Positions 33,095 through 42,129 of a DNA stretch of 64,000 bases are shown in pieces (within the stretch, counting starts at the first letter, position 1; every line of letters starts with the position of its first letter). The notes beneath the pieces were generated by a model. It did not search any database, had not been told where the DNA came from, and saw only the letters and a list, made by a program, of their open reading frames with translations. A program made the position numbers and the translations under genes. Source of the stretch: an uncultured Lachnospiraceae bacterium (GTDB lineage Bacteria; Bacillota; Clostridia; Lachnospirales; Lachnospiraceae); the NCBI GenBank assembly GCA_900548905.1, contig URMK01000014.1, positions 50,143-114,142 on the forward strand. The letters run 5' to 3'.

Positions 33095-34315
33095 TCAGGA
33101 AAGTATATGCGGAAGCGTATTCTCATATTGAATGCTGCCACATTGGTTAAAGCGGGCAAAACGTTTCACGCTTTTGTCTATTTCGGTTAACAGCTTTTTG
33201 GTCTGCCGGCAATCCTCCTCATACCAGATGTTTTTTACAAGCAGGGTTCCTGTTTTTGACTGGGCGATTGCTTCGATACGTCCGGCAAAACGTTCGCCGT
33301 AGATAATCGGAAGGACATAAAAGCCATATTTGCGTTTGTCGGCCGGTGTATAGATTTCCCAGGTGTATTCAAAGCCAAATAATGCCTTTATCAGTTTACG
33401 GTCCCACAGGAAACAGTCAAGCGGGGCGATAAATTCACAGCGTGGTTTATAAGTCCTGTTTTCAAGAACCGTTTCCAAAAGGGGACGGTCTTCGGCACGG
33501 CAATACAGTTCGGAAGCGATCCCTTCCACCGAAACTGCAAGGATTTTTTCCTCGGAAAGTAAATCTGCAAATATCCGGATACGCTCCGGCGATTTCAATC
33601 CCCAGATATTCAGCCATGCATCGGACGGCCGGTTCCACAGAAGTCCCACGGCCCCTATCCGGCGGAGCACCCTCCACTTTTGGTGTTCGTACTCATCGGG
33701 GAGAGGATCCGGAGCGGACAGCAGCCGGGAAGGCAGGTATTTATCAGCCAGATCATAGTATTTCCGGCTTCCTTTTTTGTGGTGGATGATAAGCTCGCCT
33801 GTGGAATAAAGCTGCTCCAATACCGCCCTTGCGGCATTGGTATTTCCGTTCCAGCCGCCGCTCCAGTGGATGGATGAGTGCCAGTGGATACTGCCCTGCA
33901 CGGGTAACTCGTCAGAGCTTACGGCTCCGTTGGCACGGATATATGCAATTGCCTGTTTTTCCAGGTCAGCCAGTTCCGGAAAACGTAACCCCCCGTCCTT
34001 TGCCGCGTCCCGGTAACGGCGGAAATAAGGCCAGTCCTCCGTGGGGAAAATAGAAAGATTTTTATCCGGAAAATCGATCAGGCTGCGGTCTGTATAGAGC
34101 AGTTCGGACAGGGTTTGTTTGGTGAAATTTCTGACCCGGGACTGCAGGGTAAGCTCTGCATTTTTCCCGCAGGAATCGACAGGATCGAACTGGATGCAGC
34201 CGGCCTGACGCACGAAGGCAAGGGCACCCTGCTTTCCGGTAAATTTATGTGCGCCGAGCAGTCCGTGTTTTAACAGTAGGAATTGGCGGGCCTGTTTGTT
34301 TGTGAGATGAATCAT
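33095..34315 (-). CDS. YcaQ-like winged-helix DNA glycosylase
   Basis: About 406 residues of the YcaQ/AlkX (HTH_42) type. The N-terminus is LTNKQARQFLLLKHGLLG, with the conserved IQFDPVD motif (Gln and Asp thought to be catalytic) at about 40-46, three winged-helix-like units and the C-terminal IWYEEDC region. Known relatives remove crosslinked or alkylated bases; here the function is inferred by family. The start at 34315 is chosen to give the canonical N-terminus; a GTG at 34372 would add 19 residues without a ribosome site. It stands alone. Confidence 0.8.
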   Translation of the reverse strand: MIHLTNKQARQFLLLKHGLLGAHKFTGKQGALAFVRQAGCIQFDPVDSCGKNAELTLQSRVRNFTKQTLSELLYTDRSLIDFPDKNLSIFPTEDWPYFRRYRDAAKDGGLRFPELADLEKQAIAYIRANGAVSSDELPVQGSIHWHSSIHWSGGWNGNTNAARAVLEQLYSTGELIIHHKKGSRKYYDLADKYLPSRLLSAPDPLPDEYEHQKWRVLRRIGAVGLLWNRPSDAWLNIWGLKSPERIRIFADLLSEEKILAVSVEGIASELYCRAEDRPLLETVLENRTYKPRCEFIAPLDCFLWDRKLIKALFGFEYTWEIYTPADKRKYGFYVLPIIYGERFAGRIEAIAQSKTGTLLVKNIWYEEDCRQTKKLLTEIDKSVKRFARFNQCGSIQYENTLPHILS

Positions 34316-34381
34316 AGGGGTTACCAGGATCCTTTCTTGGGTGGAATTGCTGTAACGGTTCAGTGCCTTCACACTTACATG

Positions 34382-34422
34382 TAAAAATCCAAGTAAAACC
34401 GCCTGCGGCGATGGGATTTTTA
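34382..34422. repeat. Hairpin in the 500-bp gap before the flavodoxin gene
   Basis: TAAAAATCC at 34382-34390 pairs with GGATTTTTA at 34414-34422, with an inner CCGC/GCGG stem. The rest of the 34316-34817 gap is AT-rich with the repeat copy at 34657-34676 and nothing else I can identify, apart from a TATAAT at about 34773 that could drive the next gene. Confidence 0.5.
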
Positions 34423-34656
34423 TACTCTTGAATCATTTTCTTACGGTTTGGGCGGTAAAGGTACAGAACTGCAGAATAGTTACAAATTCCTTCTGTGTAG
34501 TTGATATGTTTATTATACCGGATTAACTGCGACAACAGTATGTCATAAAAGGAAAAAAGACAGCATTTATTTAAAAATTTTTTACTGTTCACGCCCCCTG
34601 TGCTACGTTGGAAGAAACCATCGGTTCGTTTGTGACAACTTTTGGAATGTATAGAC

Positions 34657-34676
34657 GGGTCTGCGTATTCACTGCG
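34657..34676. repeat. Dispersed repeat copy
   Basis: GGGTCTGCGTATTCACTGCG is a degenerate copy of the GTCTG(C/T)GCATTTACTGC core of 10954 and 16348. It is followed by GGTCAGACGGCCCCTTGTG (34682-34700), a close variant of which occurs at 12001-12020. Confidence 0.5.
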
Positions 34677-34817
34677 TAACAGGTCAGACGGCCCCTTGTG
34701 CCCTGCAGCATCCCCTGCGCTTGGGAAAGGAACGGATCCGGGGAATGAATTTCCTTTCTGAATGAAAATAGTGTATAATAGGTCTAAATAAGAAGCGGCC
34801 GTGGGGAGGGGAAATAA

Positions 34818-35414
34818 ATGAAATTTTTAGTTATAATGGGAAGCCCCAGACAGGATCAAAATACAGCGGAGCTTTGTAAACCATTTATGGAAGAGGTAAA
34901 AGCTTCCGGTTCAGAAGTTACGTATATAACTTTGGCTGATAAAAAAATTGCACCTTGTAAGGGGTGCTTGGCTTGTCAGAATGTGAGCGGTGAATATGGA
35001 TGTCCGCAGAAGGACGATATGTATCCTATTGTAGAGGAGATCATCCGGGCAGATTGCATTGTACTTGCAACTCCTATCTATACATGGTATTGTACTGCGG
35101 AAATGAAGGCAATGCTAGACAGGTATTATGGATTAAATAAATTTTATGGAAGTGCCCAAGGTTCTCTTTGGAAAGGAAAAATAATTGCTATTATAGCAAC
35201 CCATGGTTATACACAGGAATACGCGGTACAGCCATTTGAACTGGGAATAAAAAGATTATGTGAACATTCCGGACTTATCTATGCCGGCTTATATTCTGTC
35301 AGGGATGAGCGTGATCTTGCGTCCTTTCAAACACTGGAAGCCATGGACGGGGCGAGAGCATTTGCCCGGTTTTTGCTTGAAATGGAACCGCTTGGGATTG
35401 TTCCTTACATTTAA
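34818..35414 (+). CDS. Flavodoxin-fold NAD(P)H-dependent oxidoreductase
   Basis: About 198 residues. The FMN phosphate loop GSPRQDQNTAELCKPF is at 8-23, the cysteine cluster APCKGCLACQ...CPQKDD at about 46-66, and the flavin-binding ATPIYTWYCTAEMKAMLDR near 93-111. The cysteine cluster places it near iron-sulfur flavoproteins. Substrate unknown. GGGGAGGGG at about 34803 is the ribosome site. A distantly related gene is at 6085. It precedes the serine hydrolase gene by about 90 bases. Confidence 0.85.
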   Translation: MKFLVIMGSPRQDQNTAELCKPFMEEVKASGSEVTYITLADKKIAPCKGCLACQNVSGEYGCPQKDDMYPIVEEIIRADCIVLATPIYTWYCTAEMKAMLDRYYGLNKFYGSAQGSLWKGKIIAIIATHGYTQEYAVQPFELGIKRLCEHSGLIYAGLYSVRDERDLASFQTLEAMDGARAFARFLLEMEPLGIVPYI

Positions 35415-35506
35415 ATATAAATTGTGCTTAAAGCAGGACGTGAAATACAGACACAGCGGGCGGATAAAATGGAAAAAAATTACAATGAATATGAGGAATG
35501 TCACAT

Positions 35507-36334
35507 ATGCTTGAATATTTTAAAGAGCAGGCTCTCAAAGAAGGCCTCCATTTATATCGTATCTCGGGAATCGGACCTGACGGCCCGGAAACAGTGGTTC
35601 TCTATCCTGCCAACGCCTGTAATAATACCTATTCTGTTACAAAAGTTTTTACCATGACGGCCATAGGTATGCTTTGGGACAGAGGTATGTTGGATGTGGA
35701 TGCCCCTGTTTATCCGATTCTGAAGGATCATTTTACCCCTGGCAGTGATCCCGGCTGGAAGAAGGTTACTGTGGCGCATCTGCTCACGCATCGGGCAGGC
35801 TATGGAAGAGGACTGCTGGATATTGACGCGGAGGACGCTTCTGCTTATCCTACCCGGGATTATATCCGGATTGCGCTGGAGGAACCTTTGCCCGGCATTC
35901 CGGGAAAGACTTATGAGTATACGGACGCGGCATTTTACCTTCTTTCCCGTATCGTAGAGAAAGTCAGCGGAAAACGTCTGGATGAATGGATGCGTCCGGT
36001 ATTGTTTAATGTCCTGAACTTCCGGGAGGCCGCCTGGAGCTGCTGCCCGCAGGGACACCCCATAGGAGCCACAGGCCTCTATCTTCACACATCGGATATG
36101 GTGAAGCTTGGGTGGGTATACATGAATGGCGGGGTATTCGAAAATGAGCGCGTGGTATCAAAAGAGTGGACAATCCTTGCGTTGGAAAGAGGATTTGAGT
36201 TTCAGCCCGCCGGTCACGGATGGTACGCGAAAGGCGGCATGAATGGCCAAATGCTGGCTTTCTCCCCACAGCGCGGCCTGGCGATAGCCTGGCAGGGTTA
36301 TGAAACGAGGAAGGATACCGGAATTCTTCTCTAA
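35507..36334 (+). CDS. Serine hydrolase, beta-lactamase/DD-peptidase fold
   Basis: About 275 residues. The Ser-x-x-Lys motif is in YSVTKVFTMTA near residue 44, with a substrate-lid helix and HRAGYGRGLL after it. The second motif is Tyr-Thr-Asp (YEYTDAAFYLLSRI) instead of Tyr-x-Asn, and the third is KGG in GWYAKGGMNG. It has no signal peptide, so it is probably a cytosolic esterase or peptidase-like hydrolase rather than a penicillin-resistance enzyme. ATG at 35507 is nine bases after GAGGA. It is shorter than class C relatives. Confidence 0.8.
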   Translation: MLEYFKEQALKEGLHLYRISGIGPDGPETVVLYPANACNNTYSVTKVFTMTAIGMLWDRGMLDVDAPVYPILKDHFTPGSDPGWKKVTVAHLLTHRAGYGRGLLDIDAEDASAYPTRDYIRIALEEPLPGIPGKTYEYTDAAFYLLSRIVEKVSGKRLDEWMRPVLFNVLNFREAAWSCCPQGHPIGATGLYLHTSDMVKLGWVYMNGGVFENERVVSKEWTILALERGFEFQPAGHGWYAKGGMNGQMLAFSPQRGLAIAWQGYETRKDTGILL

Positions 36335-36335
36335 A

Positions 36336-36399
36336 GTTACTTATCAAGGGATAGCATGTGCATATGGCCGGCACTGGTTAACCCTATCGTTGAAGTAAC
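36336..36399. repeat. Palindromic intergenic element
   Basis: GTTACTTATCAAGGGATAG at 36336-36354 is imperfectly complementary to CTATCGTTGAAGTAAC at 36384-36399. It starts immediately after the hydrolase stop and fills most of the gap before the ACT gene. There is no T-tract, so it is unlike an ordinary terminator. Confidence 0.5.
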
Positions 36400-36440
36400 C
36401 GGAAAAAGAGCGATCAGATTATAGGAGAAGGGGACATAAA

Positions 36441-36821
36441 ATGGAAATCAAAGTAATAGATCAGGACTTTTCTATATGTAAACTGGAAAATCTGTCCCGG
36501 ATAAATTATGAGGACGAATACCTGTTTCTTGGGAAAACAGAGGAAGAACTGTCTCTGGTATGCAGTACCGCATTTGTACCTGAGAATGTGCGCAGCCGTG
36601 ATGACGGATGGCGGGCATTCCGGATACAAGGGGTTCTGGATTTTTCCCTGATAGGAATCCTGTCTCGCATCACCACTTTGCTTGCGGATAACAAAATAGG
36701 GGTATTTGCAGTTTCTACTTACAATACGGATTATATATTGACCAAAAAAGAATGTTTTGAGAAGGCTTTAAAAATCCTTGCGGGCAATGGATATGTGATT
36801 ATAAAAACAGGAGGACAATGA
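36441..36821 (+). CDS. ACT-domain protein (CASTOR/ACT_7-like)
   Basis: About 126 residues. The C-terminal half shows the paired-ACT pattern DFSLIGILSRITTLLADN and IGVFAVSTYNTDYILTK typical of small amino-acid-sensing proteins of the CASTOR type. The N-terminal half is a related beta-alpha fold. It would bind an amino acid as a regulatory ligand; the target is unknown. Its stop overlaps the ATG of the MazG-like gene. A separate ACT protein is on the minus strand at 48279. Confidence 0.75.
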   Translation: MEIKVIDQDFSICKLENLSRINYEDEYLFLGKTEEELSLVCSTAFVPENVRSRDDGWRAFRIQGVLDFSLIGILSRITTLLADNKIGVFAVSTYNTDYILTKKECFEKALKILAGNGYVIIKTGGQ

Positions 36822-36823
36822 TT

Positions 36824-37156
36824 ATGGGAATGTCATTTCAGGAGGCAATCGAGCTGTACAGAGAGGTTTATCACAGGTTTGAAAAGGTGGAAGGGAAGCC
36901 ATGGGGCGTAAACGGTGCAATGATTGAGCTGAGTAAACAGGTGGGTGATTTATCCCGATGTATCATGCTGAAAGAGGAATATTATGCATACAAGGGAGAA
37001 CGGCCCGTGGGTCTGGAAAAAAACATCGGAAACGAGCTGGCCGATATCTTCGGACAGCTCATCCGTATTGCAGATTGTTATGGCATTGATCTGGAAGAGG
37101 CTCACGTGCAGGCAAGAGCGGAGGAAGACCGTGATTTGGAGTCGCGCGGGGTATAA
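36824..37156 (+). CDS. MazG-like nucleotide pyrophosphohydrolase
   Basis: About 110 residues with the all-alpha MazG-like layout: an N-terminal helix, IELSKQVGDLSRCIM, and ELADIFGQLIRIADCYGIDL that carries the metal-binding acidic residues. It would cleave an aberrant or signalling nucleotide triphosphate. ATG at 36824 is nine bases after the AGG-rich site in the ACT gene end; the ATG at 36818 is closer and overlaps the upstream stop. It lies about 50 bases before the NUDIX gene, so a nucleotide-clean-up pair is plausible. Confidence 0.75.
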   Translation: MGMSFQEAIELYREVYHRFEKVEGKPWGVNGAMIELSKQVGDLSRCIMLKEEYYAYKGERPVGLEKNIGNELADIFGQLIRIADCYGIDLEEAHVQARAEEDRDLESRGV

Positions 37157-37207
37157 AAAGGACTACGTATGAATGCGAGTGGCCGAAAGAAAAGGAGTAA
37201 CACCATT

Positions 37208-37747
37208 ATGATGCCGGAGAGACTTTCCACCCAGACAATCTATGAAAGTGATTGGATATCCTTATATGCGGATAAAGTAAAAATGCCGCAAGGCGATATA
37301 ATAGACACCTATCACAGACTTCACTATCCTCATGAATCGGTTTGTGTGGTAATTTATAATGATCAGGATGAAATTCTCATGATACAATCCAAGAGGTACA
37401 TTACGGGCCGGCTGGAATGGGAAATTCCTGCGGGGCGTGTGGAAGATGGGGAAAGTCCGGTGGATGCGGCCAGGAGGGAATGCCTGGAAGAAACCGGATG
37501 TATCCTGGAAAATCCGGTTTATTTATGCAGTCAGTATCCGAATAACGGAATGTCGGATCTTCGGATTCACATTTTTGCAGCCAGGGTACAGGCGGAAGAG
37601 AGTGTGTGGGATGAAAATGAAGTAAATTGTAAGAAATGGATGAAACGGGATGATATGATGGACAGGATGAAAAATGGAGAGATAACCTGCGGAGTGTCCA
37701 TGCTTTCTCTGTTGTATGCGGAATTTTTTTACAGGCAGGATCCATGA
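37208..37747 (+). CDS. NUDIX hydrolase (ADP-ribose pyrophosphatase-like)
   Basis: About 179 residues. The NUDIX box spans about 76-98 (GRVEDGESPVDAARRECLEE, then TGC), with the preceding RYITGRLEWEIPAG typical of ADP-ribose/nucleoside diphosphate sugar pyrophosphatases, which usually carry this WEIPAG sequence. The C-terminal domain is helical. ATG at 37208 follows AAAGGAG at 37191-37197. It is divergent in sequence from the shorter NUDIX protein at 9730. Confidence 0.87.
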   Translation: MMPERLSTQTIYESDWISLYADKVKMPQGDIIDTYHRLHYPHESVCVVIYNDQDEILMIQSKRYITGRLEWEIPAGRVEDGESPVDAARRECLEETGCILENPVYLCSQYPNNGMSDLRIHIFAARVQAEESVWDENEVNCKKWMKRDDMMDRMKNGEITCGVSMLSLLYAEFFYRQDP

Positions 37748-37798
37748 TATCCCTTTTCCCGCCCTTTGTTGGTTGTGATATGAAAGGAGTCCGGTTTT

Positions 37799-38350
37799 AT
37801 GGAATTGGAAACAAAACGTCTTGTCATCCGCTGTTTTTCAGGGAATGACACAGAGGATTTATATGAATACCTTTCCAAAGAAGATGTGGTAAAATATGAG
37901 CCTTATGCCCCTTATTCCAGGCAGGAGGCAGCGGCAGAAGCGGCCCGGAGGGCTGAAGATCCCCGTTTCTATGCAGTTGCTTTAAAGACAGGAAAGGTGA
38001 TCGGGAATCTGTATCTGGAAAAAGGGGATTATGATACCTGGGAGCTGGGATATGTTTTTAACAGCGATTACTGGGGAAGGGGATATGCTTTTGAAAGCGT
38101 GTCGGCATTGCTTACCAGAGCCACAGAGGAATGGGGGGCGAGGAGAATTGTTGCCATGTGCAATCCCCGGAATGAGGCTTCCTGGAAACTATTGGAGAGG
38201 CTGGGGTTTCGGAGGGAAGGGACGCTTATCCGGAATATCTGGTTTTTTCAGGATGAAGAGGGAAAGCCTTTGTGGCAGGATACCTATGAATATGGAATGT
38301 TAAAAGAAGAATGGCGCCGGAGTGCGGGACGGAGAGAATATGAAAGATAG
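37799..38350 (+). CDS. GNAT acetyltransferase (RimJ/RimL-like)
   Basis: About 183 residues. LETKRLVIRCFSGNDTEDLY opens the fold, and the motif A region is YVFNSDYWGRGYAFESVSALLTRA; the C-terminal end LERLGFRREGTLIRNIWF is standard for RimJ-type enzymes, which acetylate protein or small-molecule amines. Unlike the fusion protein at 8207, the KYEPYAPY substrate-side segment is intact here. AAAGGAG precedes the start. The next gene starts inside its last codons. Confidence 0.9.
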   Translation: MELETKRLVIRCFSGNDTEDLYEYLSKEDVVKYEPYAPYSRQEAAAEAARRAEDPRFYAVALKTGKVIGNLYLEKGDYDTWELGYVFNSDYWGRGYAFESVSALLTRATEEWGARRIVAMCNPRNEASWKLLERLGFRREGTLIRNIWFFQDEEGKPLWQDTYEYGMLKEEWRRSAGRREYER

Positions 38351-39323
38351 TATGCAGGCAAGATGCGAGCAGTTTATCCGCAGCAGGGATCGGATTAAAG
38401 AAACGTTTGGATGGGAAAATTCCTATCTTTACCCGCTGTGTGCTGCTGTTTTTACGTTACATGACAAAGAAGCGGATGGAGATGTCCTGAAGTCTTGTGT
38501 GGAAGCCCTGAAACGTCAGACAGGTGTGTTTTCCAATTTCCGCAGTATTGTAAAGCTTCCGGTAGCCTCCGTTATGGCGGTCAGCAAAGAACCGGAGGGC
38601 GTGCTGGCCAGGACTCTGCAGGTATACGGTCTTTTGAAGGAGACCTTCCTGTCCTCCTGCTATCTGCCGGTAGCCGCTGTGGCGATTGCACAGCTTGCGC
38701 AAGAAAGGGAATTCGAATCGATTGCCGGACGGACGAGGGCGCTTTATAAACAAATGAAGGCGGAACATCCTATGCTCACTTCCGGTGAGGACAGCGCATT
38801 TGCCGCACTTCTTTCTCTGTCCCGGAAAACGGATGAACAGCTGATTTCCGGCATGGAAAAGTGCTATGAAATATTGAAGCCCGGCTTTTTTTCAGGAAAT
38901 GCGGTCCAGTCCCTGAGCCATGTACTTGCGTTGGGAGAGGGGCGGGAAGAAGAAAAATGCAGCAAAACCCTGGCGTTATATGACCGTCTGAAGGAACGGG
39001 GCTGTAAATACGGCACCAGCTATGAACTGCCCACATTAGGTGTTCTCGCCTTATCGGACGGAGAAGTAAGCGAGATTGTAAGGGATATGGCGGAGGTGGA
39101 CGGGTATCTGGCGGGACAGAAGGGCTTCGGCGCTTTCGGCATCGGAAAACGTCAGCGTCTGATGTATGCAGGTATGCTGGTACAGGGGGAATATCTGGAG
39201 AAAAATACGCTGCAGACTGCGGCAATCAACGGAACCCTGTCCCTGATCATAGCCCAGCAGGCGTCGATGTGCGCGGCTGTCGCAGCAACGGCAGCGGCCT
39301 CCAGTTCTTCGTCTTCCTCGTAA
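38340..39323 (+). CDS. DUF4003 family protein
   Basis: About 327 residues, all-alpha. The opening MKDSMQARCEQFIRSRDRIK and middle CYEILKPGFFSGNAVQSLSH are recognisable as DUF4003, a Bacillota family of unknown role. The last residues are a run of alanines and seven serines (AAASSSSSSS), a low-complexity tail seen in many family members. ATG at 38340 overlaps the preceding GNAT gene by 11 bases, with GGAGAG upstream; the earlier in-frame ATG at 38322 has no site. Confidence 0.75.
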   Translation: MKDSMQARCEQFIRSRDRIKETFGWENSYLYPLCAAVFTLHDKEADGDVLKSCVEALKRQTGVFSNFRSIVKLPVASVMAVSKEPEGVLARTLQVYGLLKETFLSSCYLPVAAVAIAQLAQEREFESIAGRTRALYKQMKAEHPMLTSGEDSAFAALLSLSRKTDEQLISGMEKCYEILKPGFFSGNAVQSLSHVLALGEGREEEKCSKTLALYDRLKERGCKYGTSYELPTLGVLALSDGEVSEIVRDMAEVDGYLAGQKGFGAFGIGKRQRLMYAGMLVQGEYLEKNTLQTAAINGTLSLIIAQQASMCAAVAATAAASSSSSSS

Positions 39324-39364
39324 CGAGCGGGAAGAAAACGCAAATTGTCAGGAGGAGAAGCGAA

Positions 39365-40144
39365 ATGATTCTGATTGATCAGGGTAAATGTATCGGCTGC
39401 GGCCGGTGTATTACGGTCTGTCCTTTTACCGTATTGCAGTTAAACGATAAAGGAAAAGCGGAAAACGGGAGAAACCGCTGTATCGCATGTATGCATTGTG
39501 CGGCAGTTTGTCCGTGCGATGCGGTTTCCTGTGATTGTGGCCCGACAGTTGCCGGGCCGGTTAAACCGCTGCCGGAGGGCTGTGCCGCTGCGGTGAAGCA
39601 GCTCATATACCAGCGGCGCTCCTACCGCAGATTTGAGAAACGCAAGCTTCCGGAAGAATTGGTGCGTGAGGCCCTGAAGGCCGGGACTATGGCTCCCAGC
39701 GCAAAAAACGAGCATCCGGTCAGCTGGCGGATACTGATGGATGAAAAAAAGAAACAGGATATTATGGAAGATATTCTGCGCTGCTGCAGAGAAAAGCAGA
39801 TGGCAGTCGAACTCATCGGGGAATATGAGAACGGGAACAATCCGGTGATGGGAGAGAATGCGGTCCTGCTTATCGCCCTGTGCCGGGAGGATGCTATAAA
39901 TCCCCAACAGGATACGGCAATTGCCTTGACTACGGCCGAACTGCTTCTGCAGGCGCAGGGAATCGGCACATGTTGGGGAGGCTATCTCACCCGTTTCCTG
40001 AATCTTCTTCCGGAATGCCGCCGGCTGCTGGAAATACCGGAGGGATATCTGGTATATGGAACCCTGATGGCAGGCTATCCCGATAACCAGTGCTACCGTC
40101 ATATCCCTTTCCGGGAACAAGCGGACATAAGATTTATAGAATGA
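39365..40144 (+). CDS. Ferredoxin-nitroreductase fusion
   Basis: About 259 residues. Two 4Fe-4S motifs at 9-19 (CIGCGRCITVCP) and about 38-50 (CIACMHCAAVCP) form an N-terminal bacterial ferredoxin domain. A nitroreductase domain follows (RRSYRRFEKRKLPEELVREA, GTMAPSAKNEHPVSW, ...CWGGYLTRFL), which binds FMN. It would pass electrons from the clusters to the flavin and then to an unknown substrate. AGGAGGAG precedes the ATG at 39365. Length fits this fused family. Confidence 0.9.
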   Translation: MILIDQGKCIGCGRCITVCPFTVLQLNDKGKAENGRNRCIACMHCAAVCPCDAVSCDCGPTVAGPVKPLPEGCAAAVKQLIYQRRSYRRFEKRKLPEELVREALKAGTMAPSAKNEHPVSWRILMDEKKKQDIMEDILRCCREKQMAVELIGEYENGNNPVMGENAVLLIALCREDAINPQQDTAIALTTAELLLQAQGIGTCWGGYLTRFLNLLPECRRLLEIPEGYLVYGTLMAGYPDNQCYRHIPFREQADIRFIE

Positions 40145-40189
40145 TTTCTGCAAAAGCAGCTTATGCTTTTGCAGGAGACAGGAGTATAC

Positions 40190-40594
40190 ATGGAGATTCA
40201 ATACAAAGAAGAAAAAGAATTCACCCCCGGAGCGCTTGAGGAACTTTTTCTGTCCGTCGGCTGGGAATCCGGGAACTATCCGGAGCGGCTGGCCAGGGCT
40301 ATGAAACAATCCTCCCTTGTGATCTCCGCCTGGGATCATGACAGGCTGGTGGGGCTGGTAAGGAGCCTGGACGATGGGGAAACCGTGGCTTTTATCCATT
40401 ATCTGCTTGTGAATCCGGCATACCAGAAGCTGCATATCGGCGCGGAGCTGATGAAGCGCCTGCTCCGCCATTATGAGGATCTGTTGTATGTGAAGGTAAT
40501 GCCTTCGGATCCTGCCACCATCCCCTTTTATGAGAAATTCGGATTTGTACGGTATGACAATTACAGTGCGCTGGAGATAAAACGTTTGGGATAA
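40190..40594 (+). CDS. GNAT acetyltransferase
   Basis: About 134 residues, a small GNAT. The order is FTPGALEELFLSVGW, ISAWDHDRLVGLVRSLDDGE, the acetyl-CoA motif LVNPAYQKLHIGAELMKRLL near 77-96 and IPFYEKFGFVRYDNY. The QKLHIG in place of RGxGIG is a common variant. ATG at 40190 is preceded by AGGAG; the ATG at 40163 has none. It precedes the methyltransferase gene by about 40 bases. Substrate unknown. Confidence 0.88.
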   Translation: MEIQYKEEKEFTPGALEELFLSVGWESGNYPERLARAMKQSSLVISAWDHDRLVGLVRSLDDGETVAFIHYLLVNPAYQKLHIGAELMKRLLRHYEDLLYVKVMPSDPATIPFYEKFGFVRYDNYSALEIKRLG

Positions 40595-40632
40595 TCGCAG
40601 CCAGTCAGGAAAAAATGGGAAAGGAGATATTT

Positions 40633-41379
40633 ATGAAACAGGACAGTTCGACAATCAGCTGGAATCAGGCCGGGGAAGACTGGATCACCCTCGCCCGATC
40701 CAATGATTTCAGGTTATTTTATATTATGCCCTATACACTGGAATATCTGGGAGATGTGAAAGGCATGGATATACTGGATTTAGGCTGCGGGGAAGGCGGC
40801 TATTCCCGGGCGCTTGCGGGCGGCGGAGCCAGGGTATATTCGGTGGACTGTTCTTCCTTTTTCATCGATTATGCAGAGGATAAGGCGGCGGAAGAGGGGC
40901 TGGATATCCGGCATTTTGTGCGTAACAGCAATGACCTGTACGGAATCCCTGACGAGAGTTTTGACAGGGTGCTCTGTTCCATGATGCTTATGGACTGTGA
41001 GGATCTGTATGGCACGCTCCGGGAGGCCAAAAGGGTATTAAAACCCGGGGGCAGGCTGTTTGCCAGTGTTCTGCATCCCTGTTTTAACGGAAAAGAAATG
41101 AGCTGGGTTGGAGAGGAACCGGAGAAAAAAGTGGTCGTAGGGGATTATTTCCAGCCTGAAATATGGGAAAAGCCCTTGGCAAAAGGAATGGAAACACAGG
41201 TGATATGGAGACACCGGACGCTGCAGGATTATGTAAAAGCCTTTGTTGCATGCGGTTTTACTATCCTTGATTTAAATGAACCGCTGCCCGAAGCAAGCCT
41301 TCTGGAAAAATCGCCCAGGCTTTGCTGGCTGCAGAAAATCCCTATGTTCCTGTTCTGGGAGCTGGAAAAAAAAGAGTAA
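40633..41379 (+). CDS. Class I SAM-dependent methyltransferase
   Basis: About 248 residues. The SAM-binding motif I is ILDLGCGEGGYSRAL at about 47-61, the acidic loop YSVDCS near 69-74, and ESFDRVLCSMMLMDCEDL forms motifs II-III. The Cys-rich motif IV region (LHPCFNGKEMSW) fits the UbiE/SmtA-like class I group. Substrate unknown. ATG at 40633 follows AAAGGAG. The following P-loop gene starts about 50 bases later. Confidence 0.88.
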   Translation: MKQDSSTISWNQAGEDWITLARSNDFRLFYIMPYTLEYLGDVKGMDILDLGCGEGGYSRALAGGGARVYSVDCSSFFIDYAEDKAAEEGLDIRHFVRNSNDLYGIPDESFDRVLCSMMLMDCEDLYGTLREAKRVLKPGGRLFASVLHPCFNGKEMSWVGEEPEKKVVVGDYFQPEIWEKPLAKGMETQVIWRHRTLQDYVKAFVACGFTILDLNEPLPEASLLEKSPRLCWLQKIPMFLFWELEKKE

Positions 41380-41431
41380 AAAGCGGAAACTGCAGACGTG
41401 GGACAGGCAGGATACGCAGGCAGGAGAAAAT

Positions 41432-42043
41432 ATGGAAAAGCTGTATATATTAGGAGGTTCCCCATGCAGCGGTAAAAGCAGCATTGCGGAAAAGATAGCG
41501 GAAAAGCTGGGATTTGCATATTTCAAGGCGGATGATTATCTGGAACAATATATGAAGCGGGCAGGGGCGGAACACAAGCCTTATTCCGAAAAAGCCCTCG
41601 CCTTATCGCCGGAGGAAACCTGGATGCGGGATGCCGGGGTACAGGCGCAGGAAGAACTGGAAATATACCGGGAGATGTTTTCCTATATCTGGGAGGATTT
41701 ACATGCACTGCCGGAAAAGAACGGCATGATAGCGGAGGGAGCGGCTTTTCTTCCGGAACTGGTATACGAAAAGGGAGTGGATAAGGAACATTATATTAAC
41801 ATTACACCAACCAGGGAATTCCAGATCCATCACTACAGCCAGAGACCGTGGATCCCCTTAGTGCTGGAAGGCTGCAGTGATAAGGATACTGCATTTTCCC
41901 GCTGGATGGAAAGGGACGCCCTGTTCGGCGAATGGGTCCGGGAAGATGCCGGGAGAAAAGGTTATTCCTGTATGGTTACGGACGGAAGTGCGGATCTTGA
42001 AAAAATGACGCAGGAGGTCTGCCGTCTGTTCGGCCTGACCTGA
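41432..42043 (+). CDS. P-loop ATPase/kinase of unknown substrate
   Basis: About 203 residues. The Walker A motif GGSPCSGKSS is at 8-17, with an N-terminal MEKLYIL strand. A region near 100 (GMIAEGAAFLPELVYEKGVD) and a C-terminal EKMTQEVCRLF complete a nucleoside/shikimate kinase-like fold. It may be a small-molecule kinase; family unassigned. ATG at 41432 follows AGGAG and is chosen because the frame upstream is a shadow of the methyltransferase gene. Confidence 0.7.
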   Translation: MEKLYILGGSPCSGKSSIAEKIAEKLGFAYFKADDYLEQYMKRAGAEHKPYSEKALALSPEETWMRDAGVQAQEELEIYREMFSYIWEDLHALPEKNGMIAEGAAFLPELVYEKGVDKEHYINITPTREFQIHHYSQRPWIPLVLEGCSDKDTAFSRWMERDALFGEWVREDAGRKGYSCMVTDGSADLEKMTQEVCRLFGLT

Positions 42044-42129
42044 TGAATCGTACTTTTTACCATCGCCAGGTAATAAATAGTCAAAATCGGGAAATGATTG
42101 TATAATGGAAGCGGATTAGGAGGCGGCAG

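Noticed and set aside
38340..39323. Poly-Ser tail of the DUF4003 protein as a frameshift artefact
   Set aside because: The run is encoded by mixed serine codons followed by a normal stop, and I recall similar low-complexity tails in relatives.
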